The notes under the pieces are model-generated. The model did not search any database, was not told the origin of the DNA, and was given only the letters and a program-made list of their open reading frames with translations. From Acidobacteriota bacterium (lineage in GTDB: Bacteria; Acidobacteriota; Vicinamibacteria; Vicinamibacterales; 2-12-FULL-66-21): DNA of 50,403 nt. A program made the position numbers and the translations under genes. Location of the stretch: the NCBI GenBank assembly GCA_003222675.1, contig QHWT01000092.1:1-50403 (forward strand), given 5' to 3'. Below, piece after piece: positions 27,404 through 36,952 of the stretch (its first letter is position 1; each line of letters opens with the position of its first letter).

Positions 27404-27978
27404 GTATCAGCACGAAGCGGGGAGACAGTGGGGAAACCAGCCTTGCGGGCGGGGTGCGCGTGTCGAAGGGCTCCGTGCGCGTTGAGACCTACGGGACGAT
27501 CGACGAGCTGAACGCGAGCCTCGGATTTGCGCGATCGATCTGCGAGCACGTCGAGATCGCCGCATTCGCGAAGAGCATCCAGCAGGATCTCTTCAAGATT
27601 GGATCGTCGCTCGCGACGCCAACGGAGAGCCCGAAGCCGCAGATTCCGATCGACGCCGCGATGGCCGATCGTCTGACCGCCGAGGTCCATCGCCTCGAAG
27701 CCGTCGAGGGCATCCTGGCGGACTGGTCGATTGCCGGCGAGCACCGCGCCGCGGCGGCGTTCGACGTCGCGCGGACCATCTGCCGGCGGGCCGAGCGCGC
27801 GCTGGTGCGGCTGCAGGAAGCCGGCGCCGTCGTGCAGCCCGCGATCCTTGCGTACGTCAATCGCTTGTCCGACTTGTTGTGGCTGTTCGGTCGCAAACTG
27901 GAGCTCGACGCGGGCGTCAGCGGCTCTCTGCGTGAAATGACCGGTAAGGCCGGCAACCGCTTCTCGCGTGCTTGGTGA
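27400..27978 (+). CDS. pduO: ATP:cob(I)alamin adenosyltransferase (PduO type)
   Basis: A 192-residue cytoplasmic enzyme that transfers the adenosyl group of ATP to reduced corrinoid, giving adenosylcobalamin or adenosylcobinamide. Motifs are TKRGDSGETSL (nucleotide-binding N-terminus), VETYGTIDELNASLGFAR, and the C-terminal helices CRRAERALVRLQE with NRLSDLLWLFGR. AAGGAG precedes the ATG, which overlaps the ATPase stop (ATGA), so it is part of the same operon. Length matches the PduO family. Confidence 0.94.
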   Translation: MSISTKRGDSGETSLAGGVRVSKGSVRVETYGTIDELNASLGFARSICEHVEIAAFAKSIQQDLFKIGSSLATPTESPKPQIPIDAAMADRLTAEVHRLEAVEGILADWSIAGEHRAAAAFDVARTICRRAERALVRLQEAGAVVQPAILAYVNRLSDLLWLFGRKLELDAGVSGSLREMTGKAGNRFSRAW

Positions 27979-28036
27979 CGCGCCGACTCGTGCATCCTGC
28001 GGCACCGTGGCTCGTTCTGCGAGATCAAGCGAAGCC

Positions 28037-29452
28037 GTGAAGGCACGTCCGCTCTTCATCGGCGGCACGTCGTCGAACGCCGGCAAGAGCTGGATGGCGA
28101 CGGCGATCTGCGCACACCTCCGACGCAAGGGTGTGTCCGTTGCGCCCTTCAAGGCGCAGAACATGTCCAACAACTCCTATCCGTGCCGATCGGGCGGGGA
28201 AATTGGCCGGGCGCAAGTGGCCCAGGCAGAAGCTTGTGGGCTTGAACCAGAGCCGGCGATGAATCCGATCCTGCTGAAACCGAACGGCAATGGCGCAAGC
28301 CAGGTCGTCGTCGATGGACGGGTGTGGAAGACGCTGTCCGCACGCGACTACTACGCGCATGCCGACGAGCTCCGGATCAAAGTGCTGGCGGCGTATGAGA
28401 GCTTGTCGCGCCGCTTCGACGTGATCGTCATCGAAGGCGCCGGGAGCGTGACCGAGTTGAATCTTCGCGACCACGATCTCGTCAATCTGGGGCTCGTCAC
28501 GCGGATTCGCGCCCCCTGGCTGCTCGTCGCCGACATCGAGCGCGGCGGTGTCTTCGCGTCTGTCGTGGGCTCGGTTCATCTGTTGAGCGCCGAGGAGCGC
28601 TCGCTGTTTCGCGGCTTTGCGATCAACAAGTTCCGCGGGGATACGTCGCTCTTCGATGACGGCGTGCGGATCCTCGAAGAACGGACGGACTCAACCTGCT
28701 TCGGCGTGTTTCCGTACGCCTCCGATCTGCACCTCGACGTGGAAGACAGCCTCGCGCTGCAGACTCGACCGACGACTCCGCCGCCAGCCGGCGGAACGAT
28801 CGCGATCGTCCACTTCCCGCACGTGTCGAACGCGACCGACTTTCGTCTGCTGACGTGGGCCGACTGGATCGACGCACCACGCGCCCAGCCGTACGACTTC
28901 ATCATCCTGCCGGGCAGCAAGAACACGCTGGCGGATCTCTCGTGGCTGCGCGAACGAGGCCTGGCGGACTGGGTTCTCGGGCAGGCCCGTTCCGGCACGA
29001 CGATCATCGGGATCTGCGGTGGCTATCAGATGCTGGGCCGAGCCATTCACGATCCCCACTGGATGGAATCGTCGATGGGACAAGCCGAAGGGCTTGGCCT
29101 GCTGCCGACCGCGACGTGTCTCAGTCCCGAAAAGCAAACGCGCACGGTAATAGCGACGACGACCGGTGGCGTTGAATTTCCCGGCTACGAGATCCACCTT
29201 GGCGTCACCACGCTCGATCCGGACGACGAATCCCCGCCATTCGCGCGATTGAGTGACGGGCGCACCGACGGCGTGCGTCGTGCCGGCGTGATCGGCACGT
29301 ATCTGCACGGCGCGTTCGAGCATCCGGACGTCTGTGCCGAAGTCTTCGGCATCGACGCGCCGTCGGCGAGTTCGAAGGCGGTTCAGTATCAGCGTCTGGC
29401 CTGCTGGTTCGAGAGGCATGTTCGTCATCTCGACCGACTCGGCTTGGCCTAG
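28037..29452 (+). CDS. cobQ: Cobyric acid synthase
   Basis: A 471-residue glutamine-dependent amidase that amidates adenosylcobyrinic acid a,c-diamide at four side chains to give adenosylcobyric acid. The N-terminal dethiobiotin-synthetase-like ATP domain has GGTSSNAGKSW (9-19) and PFKAQNMSNNSYP. The C-terminal type I glutaminase domain has nucleophile C327 (GICGGYQMLG) and H424 (GTYLHGAFEHP). LPGSKNT also fits the family. I chose the GTG giving MKARPLFIGG, as relatives start there; the open frame extends 23 codons upstream to a GTG at 27968. Confidence 0.93.
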   Translation: MKARPLFIGGTSSNAGKSWMATAICAHLRRKGVSVAPFKAQNMSNNSYPCRSGGEIGRAQVAQAEACGLEPEPAMNPILLKPNGNGASQVVVDGRVWKTLSARDYYAHADELRIKVLAAYESLSRRFDVIVIEGAGSVTELNLRDHDLVNLGLVTRIRAPWLLVADIERGGVFASVVGSVHLLSAEERSLFRGFAINKFRGDTSLFDDGVRILEERTDSTCFGVFPYASDLHLDVEDSLALQTRPTTPPPAGGTIAIVHFPHVSNATDFRLLTWADWIDAPRAQPYDFIILPGSKNTLADLSWLRERGLADWVLGQARSGTTIIGICGGYQMLGRAIHDPHWMESSMGQAEGLGLLPTATCLSPEKQTRTVIATTTGGVEFPGYEIHLGVTTLDPDDESPPFARLSDGRTDGVRRAGVIGTYLHGAFEHPDVCAEVFGIDAPSASSKAVQYQRLACWFERHVRHLDRLGLA

Positions 29453-29466
29453 ACGATTGACGTGTC

Positions 29467-30612
29467 GTGGAGCACCACATGCACTGGGAACTTCTTCTGC
29501 AGCAATCGTTGCTCGACGTTCGACGATCCGGCCGCTTCGTCGTAGCCGACTTGAATGAGCCGCACGCCGTGCTTAGTACGTCGGTTCGCAACGGCGGTCA
29601 GGCCGATCACGTGCGTCATCTACTGAATCACCAAAGCTGCGAAGGAACCGCTCATCTCGAACGGCATCGCGTGATGACCGAGAAAGGGTTAGACGCCTAT
29701 CACGACAGGGTCTGCGCGGAAGTGGCGGTGCCGCCGGAGTGCACGGCGGTGATGGGGACGGCGGCGAACATGAACTACATCGCACTGGTCACCCAAGTCG
29801 ACGACGAATTGTCGGTGACGGCGGTGGTGACCGCCGGCGTTGAAGGGAACGCGACGACGGCGGGCGAGCCGGCGACGTGGCGCGAGAGCCACTTAGGCAT
29901 GCAGAAGGTGCCCGCCTATGCTGGCACGATCAACACGATGCTGTTGATCAACCAGCCCGTGACGTCTGCAGCGCTGGCGCGCGTGGTCGTGACGATGACC
30001 GAAGGGAAGAGCGCGGCGCTGCACCGGCTGGCGGTGCCGAGCAAGCGGCATATCGATCTCGCCACGGGGACCGGCACTGATCAGTACTGCATCGCGGCCC
30101 CGTTGTCAGGTCCACGTCCGCTCACTTCGGCGAGTCCGCACATGAAGCTCGGCGAGCTTGTCGGGCTCGCGACCCGCAATGCGACGATCGAGGCGCTGCG
30201 CTGGCAGAACGGTCTCGAAGCCAGCTACACGCGGGGGGTGTTTCACGCGCTCGGGCGATACGGCGTCAAGGAAGCGACGTTGTTCGACGACATCGCGCCG
30301 CTGCTCGGCGAGGCGGATCTCGAGCTGTTGAAAAAGAACGCGAAGGCGGCACTCTACGAGCCGCTCGTTGGCGCGGCGGCGCACGCGCTGGCGACGGTCT
30401 GCGATCGTGTCCGCTACGGCACGATTCCGGAAACCGTTGCCGCCGACGCGACCGCGCAGCAGGCGGCGGCGCTCGCGGCGAACCTGGCCGCCCAGGTTCA
30501 TCGCTGGCCGGAGTTCCGCTCGCAGCTGCGGCCGTATGCGAATTCCGACGTGAAGGCGCTCGTACTCAGAGCGCTGGCGCTCGGTTGGTCGGAAAAGTGG
30601 AGGGTGCGGTAA
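29467..30612 (+). CDS. cbiZ: Adenosylcobinamide amidohydrolase (CbiZ) with a C-terminal extension
   Basis: A 381-residue protein. Residues about 20-225 match CbiZ (VRNGGQADHVRHLLNHQSCE, AVVTAGVEGNATTAGEP, INTMLLINQPVTSAALARVV, TGTGTDQYCIA). This enzyme removes the aminopropanol side chain of adenosylcobinamide to give adenosylcobyric acid, which allows scavenged foreign corrinoids to be rebuilt. The last ~150 residues are mostly helical (from about KEATLFDDIAPL), are not part of the core domain, and I cannot name them. The start is a GTG at 29467; an ATG four codons later is an alternative. Its end overlaps the cbiB start. Confidence 0.9.
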   Translation: MEHHMHWELLLQQSLLDVRRSGRFVVADLNEPHAVLSTSVRNGGQADHVRHLLNHQSCEGTAHLERHRVMTEKGLDAYHDRVCAEVAVPPECTAVMGTAANMNYIALVTQVDDELSVTAVVTAGVEGNATTAGEPATWRESHLGMQKVPAYAGTINTMLLINQPVTSAALARVVVTMTEGKSAALHRLAVPSKRHIDLATGTGTDQYCIAAPLSGPRPLTSASPHMKLGELVGLATRNATIEALRWQNGLEASYTRGVFHALGRYGVKEATLFDDIAPLLGEADLELLKKNAKAALYEPLVGAAAHALATVCDRVRYGTIPETVAADATAQQAAALAANLAAQVHRWPEFRSQLRPYANSDVKALVLRALALGWSEKWRVR

Positions 30613-31598
30613 TCGCGCTCGCTCGGCTGCTGGCGCCCGACGCGGTATTGCTGATCGTAGCGGTCACCGCCGATCTTGCTCTCGGGGATCCTGCCTACTG
30701 CTGGCACCCGATCCGGCTCGTCGGCGCGGCGTTGACGTGGACGGAAGGCCGACTGCGCGCCGCCGGTTGTGACAGCTGCGGCGGGGGCATCCTGCTCTTC
30801 GCCGCGCTTGCGACGGTATCGGTCGTCGTAATCGTGGCCATGCTCGCCGCGGCGAGTGCGGCGTCCGAGTTTCTGCTCTGGATGGTCCACGGATTCTTTC
30901 TCTACAGCCTGCTCGCGCTCGGGGAGCTTGTTCGCTACGTCCGCCGGATCGAGACCGCGGTCCGCGAGGACGACCTGCCCCGCGCACGCCGCAGCCTGAG
31001 CGAGCTCGTCGGACGGGACACCGCTGCCATGGACGGGCCTGCGTGCCGCCGTGCGGCGGTCGAGAGCCTCAGCGAAAACCTCACGGACGGTTTCGTGAGT
31101 CCCTTGTTCTGGTATGTGATCGCCGGCCTCCCCGGAATCGTCGTGTTCAAAGTCGTGAGCACGATGGACTCGATGGTCGGCTACAAGACGCCGCGCTACC
31201 TGGGCTTCGGCTGGTGCGGCGCCCGGCTGGACGACGTGATGAACTACGTGCCGGCGCGCGTCACCTGGCTGGTCATCGCGGCAATTGCCGCAGTGCTGCC
31301 GGCCTTCTCGGGCCGGAAGGCTTGGCGCGTCGGCCTGAGACAACACGGAGTGCTGCTCGGTCCGAATTCGGGTTGGAGCGAAGCCGCGACCGCCGGCGCG
31401 CTGCAGCGACAGATCGTTGGCCCGATTTGGTACGAGGGTGTGCTGGTGACCGATGTATGGGTTGGCGACGCCTGTGATCCTCCACTGGAAACCGCTGGAG
31501 ACGTGTCTCGTGCCGTGCTGCTCGCGGTCTCGAGTGGTTTGGCGATCGCGGTCGCGAGTGTTGTAGTGCTATGGCTTCGCTGGACGACGGTGACATGA
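30597..31598 (+). CDS. cbiB: Adenosylcobinamide-phosphate synthase (CbiB/CobD)
   Basis: A 333-residue inner-membrane protein with several hydrophobic helices. It joins aminopropanol or its phosphate to adenosylcobyric acid, the step that reverses CbiZ cleavage. Family motifs are GDPAYCWHPIRLVGA near the start, ESLSENLTDGFVSPLFWYVI, STMDSMVGYKTPRYLGFGW and the PARVTWL segment. GTG at 30597 is the likely start (alternative TTG at 30585) and overlaps the end of cbiZ by 16 bases. It is the last recognisable B12 gene here. Confidence 0.92.
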   Translation: MEGAVIALARLLAPDAVLLIVAVTADLALGDPAYCWHPIRLVGAALTWTEGRLRAAGCDSCGGGILLFAALATVSVVVIVAMLAAASAASEFLLWMVHGFFLYSLLALGELVRYVRRIETAVREDDLPRARRSLSELVGRDTAAMDGPACRRAAVESLSENLTDGFVSPLFWYVIAGLPGIVVFKVVSTMDSMVGYKTPRYLGFGWCGARLDDVMNYVPARVTWLVIAAIAAVLPAFSGRKAWRVGLRQHGVLLGPNSGWSEAATAGALQRQIVGPIWYEGVLVTDVWVGDACDPPLETAGDVSRAVLLAVSSGLAIAVASVVVLWLRWTTVT

Positions 31599-32008
31599 AC
31601 ACGCAGCAAGGCCAATCATCCCGTTTCCGGTCAACACCGATGGTGATCGAATTGTGACGACATGCGCGGAGAGTGGTCGGGCGTGGTTCCAGTATTCGTG
31701 GCGCGCGTCAACACATAGTGTGCCCGCCGCGACTGCCGGCCGCGACGTCGTCCGGACTTCGCGAGCTCACGTGTGATGCGACCGGTCGTCTGAGCAACCA
31801 GGAGGATCGGAGTGCGCCGCTCAGGACTCGACCCTGTGTTTTGGGTCGCGGATCGCCGGCGCCCGTCGCATGATCGATTGAACGACCTGCACCGTGTCAT
31901 CGAATCGTCGTCGGGCATCGCCCGACGTCGGGAGACCATGCGTGCGGCTTCGTCCCCGGAGTGTTTGGGCTCAAAGTCATTGCCGGTGCAGCGACGAGGA
32001 GACAACAG
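31599..32008. other. Gene-poor region after the B12 operon
   Basis: No supported gene. Frames on both strands overlap without start signals. CACCGATGGTG near 31638 is a tiny inverted repeat but not a convincing terminator. AGGAG at about 31997 belongs to the next small ORF. Confidence 0.35.
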
Positions 32009-32233
32009 ATGGCTGACGAGAAGGACAAACCGCCCCATCCGCCGCACCCTCCACATCCACCGAAGCCGCCGGGTCCGCCGAACCCGCCCGGACCCCCGGA
32101 CGGGGCGTCTCGATTTCGAGTTGGAGGCACCTTCGCAAGCTGCTCCCGAATCAGGTCGGCCAGCGTCATCTCGGGCAACCAGGCATCCGACCGCCGACCT
32201 AGTAGACACAAATTCTTGCCGAACGGGTTTTGA
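32009..32233 (+). CDS. Small Pro/His-rich ORF, possibly a truncated gene
   Basis: GAGGAGA seven bases upstream makes this ATG a credible start. The first 31 residues are charged then repetitive (MADEKDKPPHPPHPPHPPKP followed by PGPPNPPGPPD). The remaining 43 residues are unremarkable and end in LPNGF. The change in character after residue 31 suggests a frameshift or truncation of a longer protein, with the tail out of frame. The same frame becomes acidic and protein-like again further on (LNWDDEVEDEDSARK, about 32318-32362), after three stops. No function assigned. Confidence 0.4.
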   Translation: MADEKDKPPHPPHPPHPPKPPGPPNPPGPPDGASRFRVGGTFASCSRIRSASVISGNQASDRRPSRHKFLPNGF

Positions 32234-32408
32234 TGGCGCGCGAGGTCCAATGCCGGTGCATAGACCTCAGGTCGAACGTAGGGGAAACGCCGCAACGAGT
32301 GCGATCGGCGCGTCGTTCTCAATTGGGACGATGAAGTCGAGGACGAGGATTCCGCGCGCAAAATCCTCCGCGCGCTGCTCGAAGTTGATGCCGTCGCGCC
32401 GGAGCGTG

Positions 32409-32885
32409 GAGGAAGCCACAATCGGTTGCACCTCGGGTATGCTGCTGTGCCTCGATCGCGAGCAACGGCTGATTTACATCCTCGGCGATATTTTCGGCGT
32501 GACCGATCTCGTTGGTGCCGAGCTCCTGGAGATCAGTCGCGAGAACTTCCGGCAGAAGCTCGCGCGGGCCCGGCACGATCTCCACAACTTCTTGCACGAC
32601 AAGTGCGGTCTGGTCAACGAAGCGAATCCTTGCCGGTGCGCGAAGAAGACCCAGGGCTTCATGAAAGCCGGTTTCGTGGATCCGCAGAACCTCCTGTTTG
32701 CCCGGGAGCATGTGACGCGCGTGCGGGACGTGGCCGAGAAGAAGTGCGAGGACCTCGACGCCCTCGACGAAGCGTACGCGGAGCTTCACCGCGATCATCC
32801 GTTTCAAGAGCCGGCGGACTTCGTAACCTCGTTGAGGACGCTCATCAACGGAACGGCTTTTAAGTCAACGCTGGAGTTGGAGTGA
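32409..32885 (+). pseudogene. Sigma-70-family factor lacking its N-terminal domain
   Basis: From EEATIGCTSGMLLCLDREQR the frame matches the C-terminal two thirds of an acidobacterial/proteobacterial sigma-like protein: VTDLVGAELLEISRENFRQK, LARARHDLHNF, then the Cys-rich KCGLVNEANPCRCAKKTQGF and a helical tail ending FVTSLRTLI. Region 2, which binds core polymerase and the -10 element, is absent. The upstream part of the open frame has no similarity to it. The TGA overlaps the start of the lipoprotein gene (TGATG). Confidence 0.7.
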
Positions 32886-33364
32886 TGCGAATACTCGCGA
32901 TTCTTCTGATTGCCTCGGTGTGCGGGATCTCGTGCAGCCGCTCGACGGACGACTTTCAGCCAGAAACCATCGTCGCTCTCGAACGCGGTGCCCTTGATCG
33001 GTGGGGCAAGGGCGATCCGCAGGGGTTCTTTGACGTCATGGCGTCGGATCAGACCTATTTCGATCCGATGACAGCCAAGCGCATCGATGGCCAGGACGCG
33101 CTCAAGAAATACTTCGCGCCCTTTAACGGCAAGATCAAGATCGAGAAGGCTGAGATGATCGACCCAAAGGTCCAGCGCAGCGGCGATCTCGCGGTGCTCA
33201 CGTTCAACCTCGTCGACTACGGAGCGCAGGTGGGCGACGGCCCGAAGACCACCGCGAGGTGGAACTCGACCGAGGTCTATCAACGCCTCAACGGAGGTTG
33301 GAAGATCGTCCACTCCCATTGGTCGTACGTGAAGCCTGTGCTCAAAGAAGCTGGCGCGAATTAG
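32885..33364 (+). CDS. NTF2/SnoaL-like (DUF4440-type) lipoprotein
   Basis: A 159-residue protein with a lipoprotein signal (MRILAILLIASVCGISC, Cys lipidated). The single NTF2-like cone domain has IVALERGALDRWGKGDPQGF and then VMASDQTYFDP, TAKRIDGQDALKKYF, and a C-terminal sheet with VYQRLNGGWKIVHSHWSYV. Such domains bind small ligands or act as simple enzymes; no catalytic residues can be assigned. The ATG overlaps the TGA of the truncated sigma gene, with GGAG upstream, so the two were once co-translated. Confidence 0.85.
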   Translation: MRILAILLIASVCGISCSRSTDDFQPETIVALERGALDRWGKGDPQGFFDVMASDQTYFDPMTAKRIDGQDALKKYFAPFNGKIKIEKAEMIDPKVQRSGDLAVLTFNLVDYGAQVGDGPKTTARWNSTEVYQRLNGGWKIVHSHWSYVKPVLKEAGAN

Positions 33365-33406
33365 ACGTGGGGGTGCGCTGCTGAGCGCGGCTTTATCCGC
33401 CTCAGT

Positions 33407-33460
33407 GGTGGGCGCGCGTGGTGCACGCACCTCGACTTCACCCGCATAAACAGTGATGTC
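33407..33460 (+). repeat. Dispersed repeat, left part (split copy)
   Basis: These 54 bases match 37427-37480 without gaps at 46 of 54 positions, including the block ACCCGCATAAACA. The next part of the same repeat lies 515 bases downstream at 33976, whereas the two parts are contiguous in the other copy. Confidence 0.75.
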
Positions 33461-33540
33461 ATAACGACGTCGACCTCGATCGATCCGCGTAAAGTGTGCG
33501 GCGTCCACGCTCGCCGCGCTCGGGTTGAAGGAGGCCGAGA

Positions 33541-33710
33541 TGAGATTGATCGGGTGCGACTTGCATGCGAGCCAGCAATCGATTGCGATGCTGGATCGCG
33601 ACACCGGTTCAACTGCGCGGAGTTCTGCCGTCGTGGTCTGGCGCGGCAGTCGTAAGGGCGGCGTCCGTGCGGGAGTGCCCGTGTTGGCGTTGGTCCTCGC
33701 TGGCGAGTGA
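33541..33710 (+). mobile_element. 5' remnant of an IS110-family transposase gene
   Basis: GAAGGAGG precedes an ATG encoding MRLIGCDLHASQQSIAMLD, the start of IS110-type DEDD transposases with the first catalytic aspartate in GCDLH. Similarity ends after about 23 codons and the frame closes at 33710. Only the 5' tip of the element survives. Confidence 0.6.
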
Positions 33711-34180
33711 CCGGAACATTGATTGGGCGACCCGCCTCCCTCACGTGGAGGGAGTTCGCACGCGTCATCATGGTCCGCAGGTGACCGAAGAGATGTTTGA
33801 TGGGTGACACCGTCGTGACGCAGTGACACGGATCGAGCGCAGAGCGTGGACACCGACACGTTTCGCGACCACCGGGGTACGGCCGCCTCCACCGACTCTG
33901 GCTTATGAGAGCCGGTTCCGGCGGCCTACACGGAGAAGGTGTGTCTTGACTTCGCCGACGTCGTTAGAGAGACGCCAACTATCCTCCCCAAAAAGATCGA
34001 GGATTTGCGCGAGGCGACGCGCGTCGGCGCGAATGACAGTTAAACATCCCGCGACGAGACAGAGCATCGTCGATCCGCAATAGACGTCATGGTGTCCGCC
34101 GGAAGTCGCGTTCTCGAGCCGCGCCGAAGCTCTTCTACACGCCTACCGCCCAATGTTGGGCGCATTGCGCACCCGTGTAG
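33711..34180. other. Gene-poor region with repeat debris
   Basis: No gene supported. It contains the right half of the split repeat at 33976-34010 and fragmentary frames. The last bases lead into the C-terminal end of the minus-strand ADOP remnant. Confidence 0.4.
33976..34010 (+). repeat. Dispersed repeat, right part (split copy)
   Basis: CAACTATCCTCCCCAAAAAG and the following 15 bases match 37481-37515 at 32 of 35 positions. In that copy the sequence directly follows the left part. Confidence 0.75.
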
Positions 34181-36952
34181 TCAGTCCTGCCGCAACGCGA
34201 TCATCGGATCGATTCGAGATGCTTTCCACGCAGGTATGTAACCGGCCAAAAGCGCGGCACCGAGCAGAGTTGTCATGGCCAAGATGAGGGCCGACGGATC
34301 ATTAGGCTTCATACCAAAAAGGAAGGATTCGACAAATTTGGAAGTGCCCAATGCCGTGGGCACGCTGATCGCGAGCCCGACCGCGGCCAGCATGAGGACT
34401 TCACGGAGCACCATCCAGACAACGGAGACCGGGTGCGCACCGAGTGCCATCCGAATGCCGATTTCAGCCGTGCGCCGCGCGACGGTATAGGTCATTGTGC
34501 CGTACAAGCCGACGCACGCGATGACCAGTGCCAGAATCGCAAAGACAGTGCAGAGCTTCGCAAAAACGATCTCCTGGTTGATCGTCTGGTCGATTTCCGC
34601 TGCTTGTGTCTTCACCTTCGCGAGGGGGATACGGTCGTCCGCCTGATGCACGGTGTCGCGCACGCTGTTGACGTAACGCAGAGGGTCCCCAGTCGTGCGC
34701 AAGGCGTAGGTCATCTGCTGGATGGGCGGGAACGTCCCCTGGTTGTATGGGATATACACTACCGGAGGAATCTCCCCCTTGAGTCCGCCATATCGCGCGT
34801 TCGCGGACACTCCGACGATTTCCATGTCGCGCGTCTCTGGCCCCCCGAGCGTGATGCGCCGACCCACCGCACTGTCATCACCGAAGTACTTCTTGGCGAA
34901 CAGTTCGTTCACCACGGCGACGGCCGGCGAACCCCGTCGATCACGTTGCTCGATTTCGCGGCCACGCAGGATTGGAATCTGCATGGTCGTAAAAAACGCC
35001 GGTCCAGTGTTCAGAATGCGTGTGCCCTCGGCTGGAGTACCGCACACGCTGATCGGCAAGCGCCTACCAGCTCCGATCAGAGACGAATGCGCGAGGGTTG
35101 CGTGGCGTACCCCAGGAATCGCTTCGAACCGTCTCTGCAGATCAGCGTAGAACGTTGCAATTTCCGGATCGCGATGTCCGGACTGGAGGGCGTTCAGTTC
35201 AAACAGCAGCACATTCTCACGATTGAAACCCAGTTGGATGGACTGCAGATTTGAAAGCGTCCGCACGAAGAGGCCCGCTGCCACTAGCAATAGCAATGAG
35301 ATGGCAATCTGCGAAATCACCAAAGCATGACTCAGGCTCATTCCAAGAAAGCGAGAGCGTGCGCGCCCGACATTTGCTCGCCCGGTTTCCTTCAGCGCCG
35401 GAATGACGTCGGCGCGAGTTGATTGAATGGCGGGAACCAAGCCGAACAAGGTGCCGCACAACAGCGAGACCGCAAGCGTCGTACCGAGGACGTGCCAGTT
35501 CAACTCCGCATGCAGAGTGAAGTTCTCCTGTCAGTTTGCCAGGAGAAGGGTGAGAAAGCGCAGCCCCCAGACGGCGAATGCGACTCCGAGTGCGCCGCCG
35601 AGAGAGGCCAAGAAAATGCTTTCGGTCAGGAGTTGACGGATCACTCGCAGGCGCCCGGCTCCCATGCTCAAGCGCACGGCCATTTCGCGCCTCCGCGCAC
35701 TGGCCCGTGCCAGCAAGAGATTGGCGATATTGGCACACGCAATCGCCAGGATCAGCACGACCATAGCCAGCAACACTGCCAGAGGCTTGGAATACTGGCG
35801 ACGGAGGCTGTCGAGTCCGCCGGCGCCTTCCTTGACCAGCAGGCCGGGAAGGTTTGCTCGCTCCTCGTCGTTAGCTGCGGTGCTCGCCACCCATTGCTGA
35901 AAGATCGGCGCGAGAACAGTCTGGGCTTGAGTGAGGGTGACGTCCGGACGCAGCCGTCCCATCATCTCGATCCAGTAGTAGTTCTGATCGATGTATGTCT
36001 GGGGCGTGACGCGACCTAAACCAGCCGCATTGACTAGCAGATTGCTGTGCATGGGGAGGTACAGATCCGGTGCAGCGCCAGGATCGACACCAAAGAATTC
36101 TGGCGGCGTGACGCCGACGACCGTGAACGGCACGTTGTTGATCGAAATGGATTGCCCCGCCGCGTTGGCCGCGCCTCCAAAGTATCGTCGACTGAGAGCA
36201 AAACTCACGACAGCGACCGCCGACGCCCCCGCGCGATCGTCATCGGCAACTAGCAGTCGGCCAGCAATGGGGGGAACCCCGAGTCCCCGGAAGTAGTCGG
36301 CCGAGACGTACTCTCCGCTAGCAACGTCGGCTTGTCCCCGCGCTATGACATTCAAACGTTCAGCGGGGTAATAGGCGAAGACACTGGAGAAGACTGCGTC
36401 GGCCTTTCCGACAAGCTCAAATGCGGGAAAGGTAAAAATGCCACTGGTCAATCCGGTCTTCGGATCGTTATACGAGCGGCCGTTCACCGAATGCATCACG
36501 AAAGCGCTCCGCTGGCCGTTTGGTCCACGATAGTCCTTGCTGTGCCAGTTCAGAACGACCAGCGATGCAGGATCCGACACCGGGAGCGCGCGCAGCAGAA
36601 TCGAGTCCATGATGCTGTAGATCGCGCAGTTGGCTCCGATGCCCAGCGCCAACGACAGTGCAGCCAGTGAGGTGAACGCTGGGTTCTTGATCATCACGCG
36701 CAGCGCGTAGCGAAGATCCTGCACAAGCTGTTCAAGGAGTGTCCAGGTCCACAGGACGCGGGTGTTCTCGTGCAACAACGTGACGTTTCCCAAGTCGCGG
36801 CGGGCAGCCCATCTCGCCTCGTCGTTCCCCAGTCCCTCGGCTCGACGCTGTTCAGTTTCTTCATTGAGGTGGAACTGAAGCTCCTCCCGAAGTTCGTCCT
36901 CTTTGCGACGGCGCTGAGTCCACCACCTCAACTTCTGAAAAAAGGAGGTCAT
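34181..36952 (-). pseudogene. ADOP-type orphan ABC permease interrupted by one in-frame TGA
   Basis: Two open pieces in the same frame, 473 and 449 residues, are separated only by TGA at 35531-35533. Reading through gives a complete 923-codon ADOP permease. It has the ADOP prefix domain ([20 protein letters not shown]), a first membrane helix after [16 protein letters not shown], MacB-like periplasmic domains, and two FtsX modules ([20 protein letters not shown] and the terminal YIPAWKASRIDPMIALRQD). The sequence either side of the stop is well conserved, suggesting a recent nonsense change (for example GGA to TGA), a sequencing error or readthrough. The start ATG overlaps the PadR stop, so the two are coupled. 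Confidence 0.85.

Noticed and set aside
32009-32233. Start of a bacterial multi-ubiquitin-type protein
   Set aside because: The Pro/His-rich N-terminus is suggestive, but no ubiquitin-like domain or partner genes (E1, E2, JAB) are visible.
31897-32421. Minus-strand frame with a protein-like stretch (KNLCLLGRRSDAWLPEMTLA)
   Set aside because: It ends in a glycine-rich mirror of the Pro-rich ORF and has no start signal or recognisable family; the plus strand has the better signals.
35531-35533. Selenocysteine decoding of the TGA in the ADOP gene
   Set aside because: ADOP permeases have no redox site, relatives are expected to have an ordinary residue here, and no selenocysteine hairpin is apparent just downstream.
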